Positions 52,601-64,000 of a stretch of 64,000 nucleotides of DNA are shown here, piece after piece. The number at the start of each line of letters is the position of its first letter. Position 1 is the first letter of the stretch. The position numbers were made by a program, and so were the translations under genes. This DNA comes from Sclerurus mexicanus (taxonomy: Eukaryota > Chordata > Aves > Passeriformes > Furnariidae), in NCBI GenBank assembly GCA_013396755.1, contig VWZF01003200.1:1-64000 (forward strand), read 5' to 3'. Under the pieces are notes generated by a model. The model made no database searches. It saw only the letters and a list, made by a program, of their open reading frames with translations, and was not told the DNA's origin.

Positions 52601-55600
52601 TATCTACCTCTTAAGTTTAACATGGTAGAGAGAGACAGAAAATGTGGCTTCAGAAAACTTGTCTGGAGCACATATATCTTTACAAATTCATGCACAGCAT
52701 AGAGATAGATAGGTGGTTTTTGAAGTTTAGTTGACTTATGTTCACATCCACTTTTTGGCAGTGCTGGCAATTTTAATAACTCATAATTTTATGAGCTGAA
52801 AACCTTTCTTTTCCCCATACTTATATAAATTACTTTAGATTTCTACTATTGTCAATCATTATTTTGTTGAAACTTTGGGGCTTCAAAAGAAATCTCTAAA
52901 CCCATACTAATATTGTCCCTAGAAATTTACCAATTACTTTGGAAAGGTATGAGTAGGAGCTGAAAGAGAGAAAACAAACCCCAAACTTATCTATATTACT
53001 TGTGTGATTTTGAGTAAATTGTCAAAAATATACATGAACACTTACTGCAGTTTTGCACAGATGAAGCAGTATTTCTGAACCCTGTGAACATTCTAGACAT
53101 TATGGAAATTGATCTTCCAAGAGCCAGACTTTCTTTAATTTTGCAACTATTCATTTTGAACATTACACTTATATTCTGAATTGCTTTTGTTTGGTTTCTG
53201 CTTTCCATATACCAGAATTTTTGAAGGGAAAAAAAAAGGAATTTTTATTCTCACAAGTATATTGAGATCTGTCTTGCATTTTAGGTTACATTTCTAAAGC
53301 ATTTTCTCTTTACACAAGAGCTGTGATTTCACTTTTAAAGAAGGAAGGAGAAAAAAGAGAAGTATATAACAGTATTTAAAGTTGCTCTTTTTCTGAATAG
53401 TGACTTCAACAAAGATCAATAGAGTGGGTTTTTTTGTTGCATTTTTTTTTTAAACTGTTATACTAGTATTTTAAGGCTGCAGGGGGCAGTGATGCACTGT
53501 TTATCTATGGTACTGAAGAGCAGGAGTCAGATAGAATAAGATTAAACAGTCCTGCAGGTTACAGATTCAGAAAAAAACCCACATAAACTATTTATAATCA
53601 ATTTTGGGTTTGAAAAATTAGGTAATTGTAAAATATTTATATGAATTTTGGACAGGAATTAATGTTTCTTTTACTGGTTAATATATTTGTTTTTCTGCTG
53701 CATTCACGTTGTTGTAGGGATAAGACTATTTTCTTAACTTTACAATCAAGGTCCTTTGAAGGATGATATATCTTTCTAGTGTTGCATTACTTAATATTAC
53801 AACCTTAAACAAACAATCCCTATCCCCTGCAGAGAATAAAATTTTGCTTAGCAGATCTCCAGAGAAGCCTATTTATTCACTGTAGATAATAACTTCCTTA
53901 TATATTAATCAGCCAATACATGTACTATCTGATTCACAAAGTCATTTAAGTAAGACTGTATTGCAATAAGAAATAATGATATTTTTAAAGAAATAATTAC
54001 ATATTATATCAGTTTGTTTAATATTGGCCATTATAGGACCTAGGATTGATGGCATTCAAGATGCAGAGATTTCCTGATATGTATAATTTATGACTCAGCA
54101 ATAGAGAGCAGACATGCAATCATGTCTGCATCATGTGGTTTGCATTCAGCACTGCTTATTTATTCTTTAATTCCTTTCTGCACATAATTGCTTGCTTTCT
54201 CTTTTTTTTTTTCTTTAAATGGAGCTACACCAGAGTTCCATTTTTTCTGTTCATCTCAGATCTTAGTATTTCCTGCATTTACAACTGTACTAAGTTACAG
54301 CTGCCTAAATAACCCTTTCTAGAAGGACAGTGTACTTTTAACACAGCAGCACATGAAGAACCCAACACTTCAATTGGCAATTTGTACCAATTATAATCAT
54401 CATTATTACTACAGCATTTTATGAAGGGTTATTACCAATTCTGCCCTTCTGGTTACAGCTTTCAGCCATTGGTTCTAACATGCTGGTTTCTGCTGAGCTA
54501 AAGAAACCTACTCTGTGTCCTGTGCTTCACCTCATTAGACATATGTGCTACCTTTGTATACACTATAATCACCTCAGTCATACTTGAGAAAAAAAGAGTT
54601 GCTGAATTGCTAAATTATCTTTCTGCATAACTTTTTGTAAAAAAATATAACCAATTTCTTTGAGATGTTTTAATTACACCTTTCATCTTTTATACTTAAT
54701 AGGTACTGCTCCATTGCACACCAATGCACAATGAAATACAGAACAACAATATCACAATCAATAGTGTACAGAGAAATGAAATTGTCTTCCTTCTTTCTTG
54801 TTCACACACACAGAAATTACATTTATCATTTTGTCCCAGAAGCTTACATTGAGTTGCTTGTCTGTCTTAACTAAAAACAACTCTTCAGGACAGTGCTCTT
54901 CCTTTGGGCTTTGGCCAGTTTAAAGTAATTCAAATATGAAGATTTTTACAAAAATAAATTCAAAAAAGTTATTAATGTCTCCTTTATTCAGGCTTTCCTG
55001 TAAGAGAAATTTTAGATGACTTTTATTTTAATTTAAATACCTTTTGTTGATTGTATATTAATATATAAAATTTTGATTTATAAGTTCACAATACATATAA
55101 TTGTAGAGAACATATTTTTATCTTAACAATATGTCTCTTTCCAAAGCTTCAATTCCTGACTAATTTTTAGATCTGAAAATGAACCATTGTTATTAAAAGT
55201 GCTCTGACAAAGAGAATCTCAAATCATGTTTTTAATTATAAAAAAAATACAAAATACATTTCAAAAAGTGGAATATTATTTGTATGGCTTTTATTTTCTA
55301 TAAAATCACACACGGTTTTTTGATGCTGATTGTTTCACTTTTAGCTTTGTTAAATGAGATTTTTACAAACCTATAAATACTTTATAAGTCACTAAATCCT
55401 GTGGTCTGTCCACTGGTACAGTGAAGGGCACAGAATGGATGCCAGCAGAAGGCTGCTAGACAGAATAAAAGTGAACTTCCAAACTTTTCTCTTGACATTC
55501 TGGCTGTTAGCAGTTGAAGGCAACTCTGAAGATTTCTTATTACCTCTGTATCAAATTCAAATGACAAAGAGAAAGTATTATACCAATTCAAGCTTCCAAT

Positions 55601-57252
55601 AGGCAAATTACTCCTTTCAGTATGACTCTCATTCTCTACCTATTTTCTCTAATACGGCTCTCTTCACAATGCTGTCTGATATAATAACAGGTACGACTAC
55701 AGCTCCATTACAAGGCATTTTCTGCACATAACTGGGAAGTCATGGAAACCTGGTCCAAAGTTTAATTATTTGTGAGTATATAATAAAACACTTCTGTGTT
55801 TCTGGATTTCTGTAGCTCAAATGGCAGCAAATGCTAGCACTAAAGTTAAGTGTGACTGGAGTTCAATAAAGAAAGCATGAAGATAATTTCTTTTACCATT
55901 TGATTGTTTTTAGACTATTCCCCCTATGATATACTTAGCTTTTCAGAACCACTGCTCATAATAAATGTAAGAGTAGATATATAGGGAAATATTCTTAAAG
56001 CACAATTTTGTCAAAGAGTTTGTGTACCTATCTGCGAGATGGACAGAACAAAACTGAGATTAATTTTTTTATATTGTAAGAAAGTAGGAATAGTGGGTTT
56101 TATTATTCACATACCTAGCTGGTCAGAAGCCTAAGTGGGTATTTCAGGAAGTTACTGAACCATACCACTTGATGTCTTGTGTCACTAAGATAATTTTTCT
56201 TAAGAGTTGAGGTAAAGTTTACAAAGAGCTTTTCAATGGCTATCACACATGATAATATTGATGCTGTGAAACAGACAGTGAAGTTTTAAGAACTTTGAAA
56301 AATGGCTTTAAATTTAGCTTCTCTTTTGTGAATCTGCTCAGGTTTTAGAGGAAAGTTGGTATATTCTCAACCCAATCATTTTGCTTTTTTTTTTTTTTTT
56401 TTTTAGATTATAGCACATAACTTCTGTTTTCATGTTAATAATAATATTTTGGTTTTAGGGGAAGCTGTGCTGAAATCTAAAATGAAAATTTACATTAATT
56501 CATGGGAAAATGAGTCTTTCTCATAAATCTTTAAGATGTGTATCCTTATACTTTTTTATGCTTCTACATTTCAGAAGTTAATCATGTTCAAGAACGCTTC
56601 TTGTTTGGACGACTGAATTTCCAGGGAAGTATAAATACTCAAAGCAACTTGACATAAGGTAGTAAACACTGTTGATAACCTAGACCAACCCAAATGTTGT
56701 GGCAGTCTGTAGTGTTCCTGGAACTATGATCTTTGATGTAAAGCAAAAAGGTATCCTTCTCATTTGCTGGAGCTAAAAATATACAGCTGAAATCCTACAT
56801 CTCTCCAACCATCGAGTTACCATATAATCCACAGGTAAGAAAGGCTAAAACATTACAATAAGGCTTTTAACCTATCTTGGCAGTCTTATAATTCTGATCA
56901 CTCCTGATACTGAAGAAGCTCCAAACAGAGAATTCATTGTGTCGTCCTTCGGACAGTAATGCCTGCCAGAATTTCCACGTGCTGGTCCACTGAGATCTGT
57001 GTCATCCTTAAGTTTCCTACTTCCTGTGTAGGAACTTTTGATGACCTACAGAACAGGCACCTGGTAGGCGATCTATCTCATTTCTATGCTTTAAGAATGT
57101 GCTGAAGATTGATACAGTGACTTTATACGCTAACCAGAGTTTGTGGAACTTTGAATCTCCTGCTCAATGAGAAGGGACCATAGCTGATAAAGACTCTTTT
57201 GCTGTAATAGAAGCCTTTAACACATTTTTCTCCTTCCTAAAGTAGTACAAAT
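49630..57252. other. Intronic sequence without recognised element
   Basis: AT-rich, with T-runs such as T20 at 56385-56404. No gene seen; open frames are short and isolated. Confidence 0.55.
56385..56404. repeat. T20 homopolymer
   Basis: An uninterrupted run of 20 T with no recognisable retroposon body beside it. Confidence 0.75.
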
Positions 57253-57732
57253 CAGAGTCATAGAATGATTTGGGTTGGAAGGGATCTTAAAGATTAGCCG
57301 GTTCCCACACTGCACTGCCATTGGCAGGAACACCTTCCACTAGCCCAGGTGGTTCAGAACCCCATTCAATGTGGCCTTGAACACTTCCAGGGATGGGGCA
57401 TCCACAGCTTCTCTGAGCAACCTGTTCCAGTGATTCACTACCCTCACAGAAAAGAATTTCTTCCTATTATCTAATCTAAACCTATGCTCCTTCAATTGAA
57501 AGCCATTGCCCTTTTTCTTATCACTACATGATCTTCTGACAAAACCCTCTCCATCCAGCTTTCTTGTAGGCCTCCTTTAGATACTGGAAGGTCCTATAAG
57601 GCCTTCCCAGAGCCTTCTTTTCTCCAGACTGAACAGCCCCAACTCTCTCAACCTGTCTTCAACCTGTCTTCACAGGAGAGGTGTTGAGTCCAGTGGCCCT
57701 ACTCTGGACTCGGTCCAATAGGTCCACATCTT
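57253..57732 (-). mobile_element. CR1 LINE 3' end, minus strand
   Basis: The plus strand starts AGAGTCATAGAATGATTTGG and GTTGGAAGGGATCTTAAAG, the reverse complement of a CR1 terminus. It then continues through the usual 3' region (CCTGTTCCAGTGATTCACTA, TTCTTCCTATTATCTAATCT, TCCAGACTGAACAGCCCC). Same subfamily type as 38185-38602. An 11-bp unit AACCTGTCTTC is tandemly doubled at 57650-57671. Confidence 0.92.
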
Positions 57733-60441
57733 AGTAAATTTAGTAATCTAGAGTAAGAATCATAAGTAACTGGACATATTAAATATTATAGAAATGAACA
57801 AATATAGATCCAAAGTTATGACATGAGTGCAAAACAGTGTAGTTCCAACAATGGGACCTTTTTTTTAGCATATGAAATTAATACATTATAAAATAATGAA
57901 GTGCACATGAACAGTAGTAGAAAGACAATTCCATTTAGAAAAGTCCTGTGGATCTTATTCACAAAAACATTTCCATTAAGCACAACTGTGTCCCAGTATT
58001 TTCCAAAATATTTAATTGAGATATTATTTATTTGCAGTAACACATTCTCAGACATAGGCATTGTATGCATACATCGACATATATACTTGCAAATGCTTGC
58101 TTGATAAAAATGGAAGTAAAAAGTGCACGGTATCCTTTAAGACTCATCTTATTAGCTTCCATGCAAGCATATGGCAATTCCAACAGAAACCATGATCTTA
58201 TTACAATTGTTCATTACAGACACACCAACAGACAGTGACTGCTGCCGAATTCTGTTGAGAGAATTAAGAAACAATCTTCTGTTGGTAAAATTCCTAAGTT
58301 ACAGAGCAATAAGTAAGATGAAGATAAACATCACCAAATACTATTGCTAATCTGGAAACAGAGAGCTGCCCCAAAGAAGCTTAATAATAGTTCTGTGGTA
58401 TGCTGATGAGAGAAAACCTTTTCCAGGAACAATCAGAGAAATGTAATTTTTACAAACACACAACAAATATACATTATCTCACCTGCATATATTTGACAAG
58501 TGGATTTGTCCAATATACACCAGAAACAATTTTCACAGAATACTTCAAAATATTGAGCTAAAGGGCTTATACAACAATTTACAGAAATTTTGAAGATTTA
58601 TATTGGTAGGAAAGATTAGATCACTTTTTTTTTTCTTTTTCAACATTGAAGGCTATCACTGAACAGGAATGCCAGAAGAGAAAGAAAAGGTAACAGAAAA
58701 ATAGTCAGAATTCATGTACAGACAGAGAGCAGAAAGAAAATGGCACAGGACAGCAAAACTCACAAAGGAAAAGAGAATAATGAAAACAAGGGAGGGAAAT
58801 GAAAAAATGAGGGAAATCAAGAAGGGTTAACCAAATAAAGAAGATGAAAGCATTTATAAGCTTTTATAAGCAACCCAGGCAATTTGTGTCGAGAAACAGG
58901 CAATTAGAAACACACAGAAAAAGGTTATCAGCCAGCAAAAGTAATTGATGAGAGAGAAAAAAACTAACAAAATAAATGCATAAAGAAAAAGAAATTCTTG
59001 CTATCATTCTCTATATTAGAATTGCACTGAAATGTTATTAACATAATATCAAGCATCATATATGTGATGAATGCAAATGAATGATATTTTCAAAGCTTTA
59101 TCTTCAGTTCCGTATTTCAGAAACACTTAGTCCAATCTCCATGTTAACAACAGAAAACTCATAAAACCTATTCAATACATAGAATTAAGCAGTGTCAGCA
59201 TTCTTCATTGAATAATTTTCTCCTACAGCATTGAGGAGCACTGTATAGTCTTTCTAGTTTTGTGTTTTGGGTTTTTTTTCTGTTTCAGAATTAAGCATGC
59301 AACGTCAAACAGTTAATGAGAAAATACAGACAGAGCAAATATTGTAAGATGTAAGGACTGAGATGCTGAGATGTAAGAATGCAACTTAGAGCCTCTCACA
59401 TACCACAGAAGCTCAATGCTTTTATAGGCTCTTGCATTTATTCCTAAATTAAGATATAAGTAGACAGAAGAGCTTGGAACTCTGTGATTTCCCTTTTGGT
59501 TTTGAGCCAGCTTGTACATTTGACTGAATTTTTCAGCTCAGGTGGATTCATATGAAGAAACTCTTAAGCCTACCTGAATCTTATACGGACTCCTAGAATG
59601 AACTCTAACATACAGTACCAATCAATCTAAACTTTTCTTTCTAGGTATGGAACAGTAACTATAGGACTTTCACAACTGGCTGAAAAATAACTTTCAGCAG
59701 ATTGAACTTTCCCCTTATTAAAGTGTGCAGTTCGTTCCAAAGACAGAAATCAAACACCTTCAGATGCCTGGTGTCTGGTGCTCTGAGTTGTGATGTTTTA
59801 TAATATTTTGAAAAACAGGAAGTTCCACTGGTGAAAAACTGCTAAGAAATTGCACAGAAGACTGACTTCACAAATGTGCTGGGGTCTGTGGAGGTGTTGG
59901 TTAAAATATCACAGAAAACTACAGAATGGAAAGGGGAGTATTCACACACAAGGAAGGGGATTTGGAGTTGTTGGAAAGTGTATAAGTAAGGGGAAAGTGG
60001 AACTCAGGGCTTACTGAAAAAAATGTAGAACTCTCTAAAATGTATTGCATAGTTCCTGAGAAAATTGCTGTATATTAGGAAACCCATCAGTCCTCTTGAT
60101 GGAATGGAACTTGGATAATGCACGTTCAAGAGCCTTTTTCCTAAATGCAAATAGCAATCAGAATCTTTGCTGAAACGAAGCTCAGTTTCAGCCTGGAGAA
60201 TGCATCTTAAGATAAATTAACAGCAAAGTAAAATATTCTAAAAAAATCTACAGAAAATCTGTTCAGTTGGCAAAAATGAAGATTTCAGCTTCTTAGTCCC
60301 TCTCTGAAAGTGCAAATCACTCTTTTACACTTGCATCCATCAGTAGAACTTCTCTTAGAAAAACAGAAAACATTATTTTTGTTTCCTACTTAGCATTCTT
60401 TTTTTTTTTTAATGAAAAATTTGTGTCTTGAATAGGTATAG

Positions 60442-60489
60442 GTATATATATATATATATATGTATATATTTTATGTATGTGTGTGTGTC
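60442..60489. repeat. TA/TG dinucleotide microsatellite
   Basis: About ten TA units followed by interrupted TG and TATG units. Likely polymorphic in length. Confidence 0.8.
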
Positions 60490-62097
60490 TGGAACCTTTG
60501 AATTTAGTAAATGCAGTAAACTGTTACAGTACACTTTTACAGCAATATATAGCAGTCATAGCTCCCAGACACTAAAACAGAAACAAACTGCAGTAAACAC
60601 CGGCTTTTAAAACTGGGACTCAAAGCTTCATTTATATCTGTCATCTGAACTCTATCTGGAAGTGATAGTCATTTATCCTGCAAATCTATTCCAGTAACAT
60701 TTTTCAAAACACTTAAAGAAGCTTTATATTGCATTAACACAAGTATGCTTCAGAAGAAGGAAAAAATAAAAGAGATTTCATTTACTAAAAAATGTCATTT
60801 TCAGTTGCTTTCTACTACTACTGGCCATTATGTAATATCTATTATATATTGCCTCTATATTCATAACTCTGAGACAAGTATAGTTTAAACAAAATCTTGA
60901 AATAAACTTTGACAAGATTTATGTAAGTATATAGCATAATTCTAGAAAACTACCTATTGGAGGCTGATCTTTACTAATTGATACAATTCCATTATAACTT
61001 TGTCTGAAAGCAAAAGCTGCATAGCTGAGAGTATTTTTATGGCTGCAAATCTGCTCTCAGAGAGTCAAACTCCTTCTGTTGCCCATACCATTATTCTGCC
61101 GTTTCCTGCTTCTCTTTGGTTACATCTTCTGGCAGGAAGCTCTGATGAGTATTGCTCAGTGCAATACATACCTTCTACCTGTTCTCTCTCCTTGGTGTTG
61201 TGTTACAGCAGAACTATGAACTCCAGGCTTAAACAGTGATGCATGTGAATAGCAGAAGGACCTGGGCCATGACCTTACAGACTAGCTGAGTTAAAGCCTC
61301 ATGTCTGAAACCTCAGTACTTTTGAGCACAGAAATCCTGCATTTTTCAGAATGATGAAGATATTGCAACTTTTTGGTCTTTGATCTTATTCAATTTCCTG
61401 GTGCTGCCTATATCAATTATCTTCCTGAATTTCAGCAGAATTTTGCACCTATTTCCAAAATTACATGAAAGGTAATTTCCATGTTGGCCCCATCTCCAGT
61501 TTAGTTCTATCAAGACAAAATTACCATTTAAACAAGCCCATGAACATTAATTAAATTATTCTGTAAGTTTTAGGGAAGAAAGCCAGATGTCAAAAGGCTT
61601 ATATTTGCCAGAGATATAGGACATGTATGTCCTGTGACTGAGATGACATTCTATTCTGAAAGACTTAATTATCTACAAATGCAATTCCTCTCTGTTTTCT
61701 CTTACTTTTCACTTTTCCATGTTCAAACCTATTATATTCCAGAATGGAATCTTAATGTACACCTTTGACCCTGTATAGCCTTGTATTTCATTCAATGCAT
61801 GACAAATAGCAATGTGAATATGTAAAAATGAAATGAACTGGGGTTTTTAAATGTATTCAGAAACAATACTTTCCAGCATTTTTCACAATCTCTTGTATAG
61901 TAAATGTAGCAGGTCATCCAATTTTTTATGAGATTAATGGAAATCCCCAAATCATGAGTAAAACATAACCAGCACATCACCCCATTTCCCAGTCCTGTAA
62001 TTTCTTGCAGATTACTTTTCTTACTACACTATGTTTCAGCATTCAGTGGGTGAGAACTCACTCTAAATATGCTGTCAAACTTAATTGAATGGCTCTG

Positions 62098-62115
62098 AAA
62101 AAAAAAAAAAAAAAA
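62098..62115. repeat. A18 homopolymer
   Basis: An uninterrupted adenine run about 200 bp downstream (minus-strand sense) of the laminin G exon donor. Confidence 0.75.
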
Positions 62116-62309
62116 GCAAAAGCATCTTCCACAAAGAAAATGCTTCAAAACCGTAAAAGAAAGGACAATATCTGTCTCCCAAGTTCTTTTTCTTTATCTG
62201 TCTTTTTCTCTGTAACTATTGTTGAAATTATCTAAAATTGTGTACGGAAGAAAGCAAAATCAGCACAAACAGTTTCTTCCAATTTGAAAAGGCACAGAGG
62301 GCAGTTTAC

Positions 62310-62422
62310 CTGCAATTGTCAACATTACTTCTTCTGACAGCATTAGAGAAGCTGAAAGGTCCCACATTATTGATTTCTATGACTTGTATACAGCCAGTGA
62401 AATTGTAGACAGGTCCAGAAAC
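62310..62422 (-). CDS. EYS: EYS exon: end of a laminin G domain
   Basis: This 113-bp internal exon begins in phase 0 and ends in phase 2. Upstream on the minus strand is a pyrimidine-rich stretch ending in TTCGTAG, and the exon ends CAG before a GTAAA donor. The translation has 37 complete codons, starting VSGPVYNFTGCIQ and ending SNVDNC. The FTGC..EIN pattern followed by a last cysteine is the usual C-terminal strand and disulfide of a laminin G domain. An N-glycosylation sequon (NFT) is present. EYS is a secreted extracellular-matrix protein of photoreceptors; human mutations cause retinitis pigmentosa (RP25). I assign EYS from the domain order with the next exon and from resemblance to the human protein as I remember it. 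Neurexin, CNTNAP, crumbs or agrin are less likely. The rest of this laminin G domain is not visible upstream and probably lies beyond the window. Confidence 0.85.
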
Positions 62423-64000
62423 CTACGAAGGAAAAAATGCACACAGTTCTTTTGCTTGTTGCCATTTTAAAAATATATAAGTTTCTGCAGAAAGAATTGT
62501 AGCTTAATTTCACCTACTCCTGAAAAAACCTCCTGATCCTCATTTTTTCTATAATGAAATTCTATTAAAAAAAAAAAAGAATGTGAAAAGAAATTACAGC
62601 AAGATAAAAAGTACTGACTTAAAAATTAACCTAATAAATTAACTTTAAAAGATAGTTTTGAACACACAGACAACACAACATATGTGGTGAAACACTAGCA
62701 AAAAGTGGGTTTCTCTATCTTTAATCAGGTATTCATTTTTTATAGAGGAACACAGGTCATGGGGAATGGTAAACAGGGTAGCTTTGAAAATCAACTTGTA
62801 AGTTTACTACTTCCCTGCTCAAAAGATATCTAGTACCATTAATCATATTTCAAAGATGCCTAAGGACCTACTAAAATGGGAATCACTTTAGGGGTGCTGA
62901 AAACACACAGCACAATAAATTGTTATGCACTGCCAAGGACCCATTTCTAACACTGTAGATGAAGTCAGGTTTAGATACTTGTAGAAAGAAAAATAAAAAG
63001 ATCTTGAGGAACAATTTGTTAAAAGCCTAATGGCAAGTATTAGATGCTTTTTAAAACCAAACAGGCTTTAGGCCAGAAAGGCTTTAGGTCTAATAGTATA
63101 AAAGTTAAAAGGGAATGTTCAAAGAGACAAGGCTCTAGCAGGAAATGTAAATGAACTCACAAAATAAAAAATTAATGTAAAGTAGCTTTGGGAGTGCCTA
63201 TGACAGAACCCATTTTTAGTAGGGGTACATCAGAAATCTGTCTCAAATTGAATTATTACTGGAAAGTGTTTTTCAAAAAATCTAAAAGTGAACAGTAGAA
63301 AAAAGTGTTTGCCTGGTATGGGAAATCACTGTGGTCATCACTTAAAATGGCATCCAAACCATGGGAATAGTAGATGTGGTGTGGATTTTTTTTTTTTTTA
63401 GTTTGTTTTTTTTTTTGTTTTGTTTTTTGTGATTTATGAAAATAGGGACAAGACTAGGGCATGCAAGAACACACCTCAAACTACACATCAGTAAGTCCCA
63501 GTTCCATTTGAGTAACTCTCAGGAGAATTAGTGAATATATGAAAAAGGATCCTTGGCACATAGCTTTTGATTTCCAAAGGATTATAACAAGCTTCTATGC
63601 TAAAAGATTCTAAAGTAACCCAGTCACCCTGGGATAACAAGTAAGGCCTTCAATAAATTAAGAGAATGGTTAAAACAGAAGCAGAAGTATTGTGAATAAA
63701 TGGTAAACTTTCTCAGTATGGAAAACCCCTAGAAATTCCCTCTGAAAATCTGTAACAGGGTCTGTGCTCCCTAACATATTCAGGTAGCTGAATGTTTCCT
63801 GCATTACTCGGTAGAGCAAAACCAATCCTGAGAATAAGATTGCACAATATGTAAAAAAGTCATAATACGAAAAAACTATAAGGTGTAAAAATGTGCTCAT
63901 ACATATGAGAGTTTCTTAACAGAATGACTCTACAGACCAGAAATCTTTAGTCAGGAAATCTCACCATCAAGGAGAGTTAGAACAGATGAAAAAAGAGTTT
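62423..64000 (-). other. EYS: EYS intron, partial (5' side runs off the window)
   Basis: This stretch lies upstream of the laminin G exon acceptor. It holds an A-rich stretch near 62565 and a T/G-rich tract at 63388-63431. I see no further laminin G coding segment in it. Confidence 0.6.
63388..63431. repeat. T/G-rich low-complexity tract
   Basis: T-runs separated by single G, of the same type as the tracts at 2490 and 16009. Confidence 0.65.

Larger units (their letters stand above)
37454..62309 (-). other. EYS: EYS intron, complete, about 24.9 kb
   Basis: This is the full intron between the laminin G exon and the EGF exon. It is AT-rich and holds CR1 fragments, three LTR pieces (two solid, one probable) and simple repeats, all listed separately. 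I see no further exon with conserved domain content inside it on either strand. The phase match of the flanking exons (2 into 2) supports their being consecutive, although a skipped phase-compatible exon cannot be excluded by eye. Confidence 0.75.
57733..62309. other. Intronic sequence next to the laminin G exon
   Basis: No gene recognised. It holds a dinucleotide repeat at 60442-60489 and A18 at 62098-62115. Confidence 0.55.

Noticed and set aside
1..64000. tRNA, rRNA, CRISPR or bacterial operon features
   Set aside because: None seen by eye on either strand; the composition and repeats are those of a vertebrate intron.

Overview
This window looks like intronic DNA from a bird genome. It is AT-rich and almost free of coding sequence. 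It carries many chicken-repeat-1 (CR1) LINE fragments with the typical 3' end, and several ERVL-type solo LTRs of the kind found in birds. The order of bird is not resolved; a songbird is plausible. There is no sign of bacterial or phage gene organisation, operons, CRISPR arrays or attachment sites.

The only host coding sequence I can support is two exons on the minus strand, 62310-62422 and 37224-37453. They are separated by an intron of about 24.9 kb. Spliced, they encode the end of a laminin G domain, a Pro/Ser/Thr/Val-rich linker and a complete EGF-like domain. The splice sites are canonical and the phases fit (0 to 2, then 2 to 1). The sequence matches my recollection of EYS (eyes shut homolog), a large secreted photoreceptor matrix protein whose C-terminal half alternates laminin G and EGF domains. 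Transcription runs from high to low coordinates, and at least 37 kb of the next intron fills the start of the window.

Layout. 1-10330 is plain intron. 10331-10392 is a CR1 end remnant. 14551-14698 is an imperfect CCA-triplet array in a GC-richer patch. 16009-16172 is a G/T tract with a G12 run. 23056-25490 is a composite CR1 block with a 583-bp direct duplication and a single N. 32578-33743 holds a complete 626-bp solo LTR with a 5-bp target duplication, followed by a 5'-truncated LTR. 37224-37453 is the EGF exon. 38185-38602 and 41589-41765 are plus-strand CR1 fragments. 44951-47670 is a long minus-strand CR1 split by a 571-bp LTR and containing the second N. 47680-48200 is another LTR, and 49101-49629 is a probable LTR. 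57253-57732 is a CR1 3' end. 62310-62422 is the laminin G exon.

I found no undescribed biological system. The observations most worth a second look are the two EYS exons, two CR1 copies that share the same deletion of the reverse-transcriptase active site together with a 301-bp identical block, the LTR nested in one of them, and the direct repeats flanking both N positions, which suggest assembly problems.
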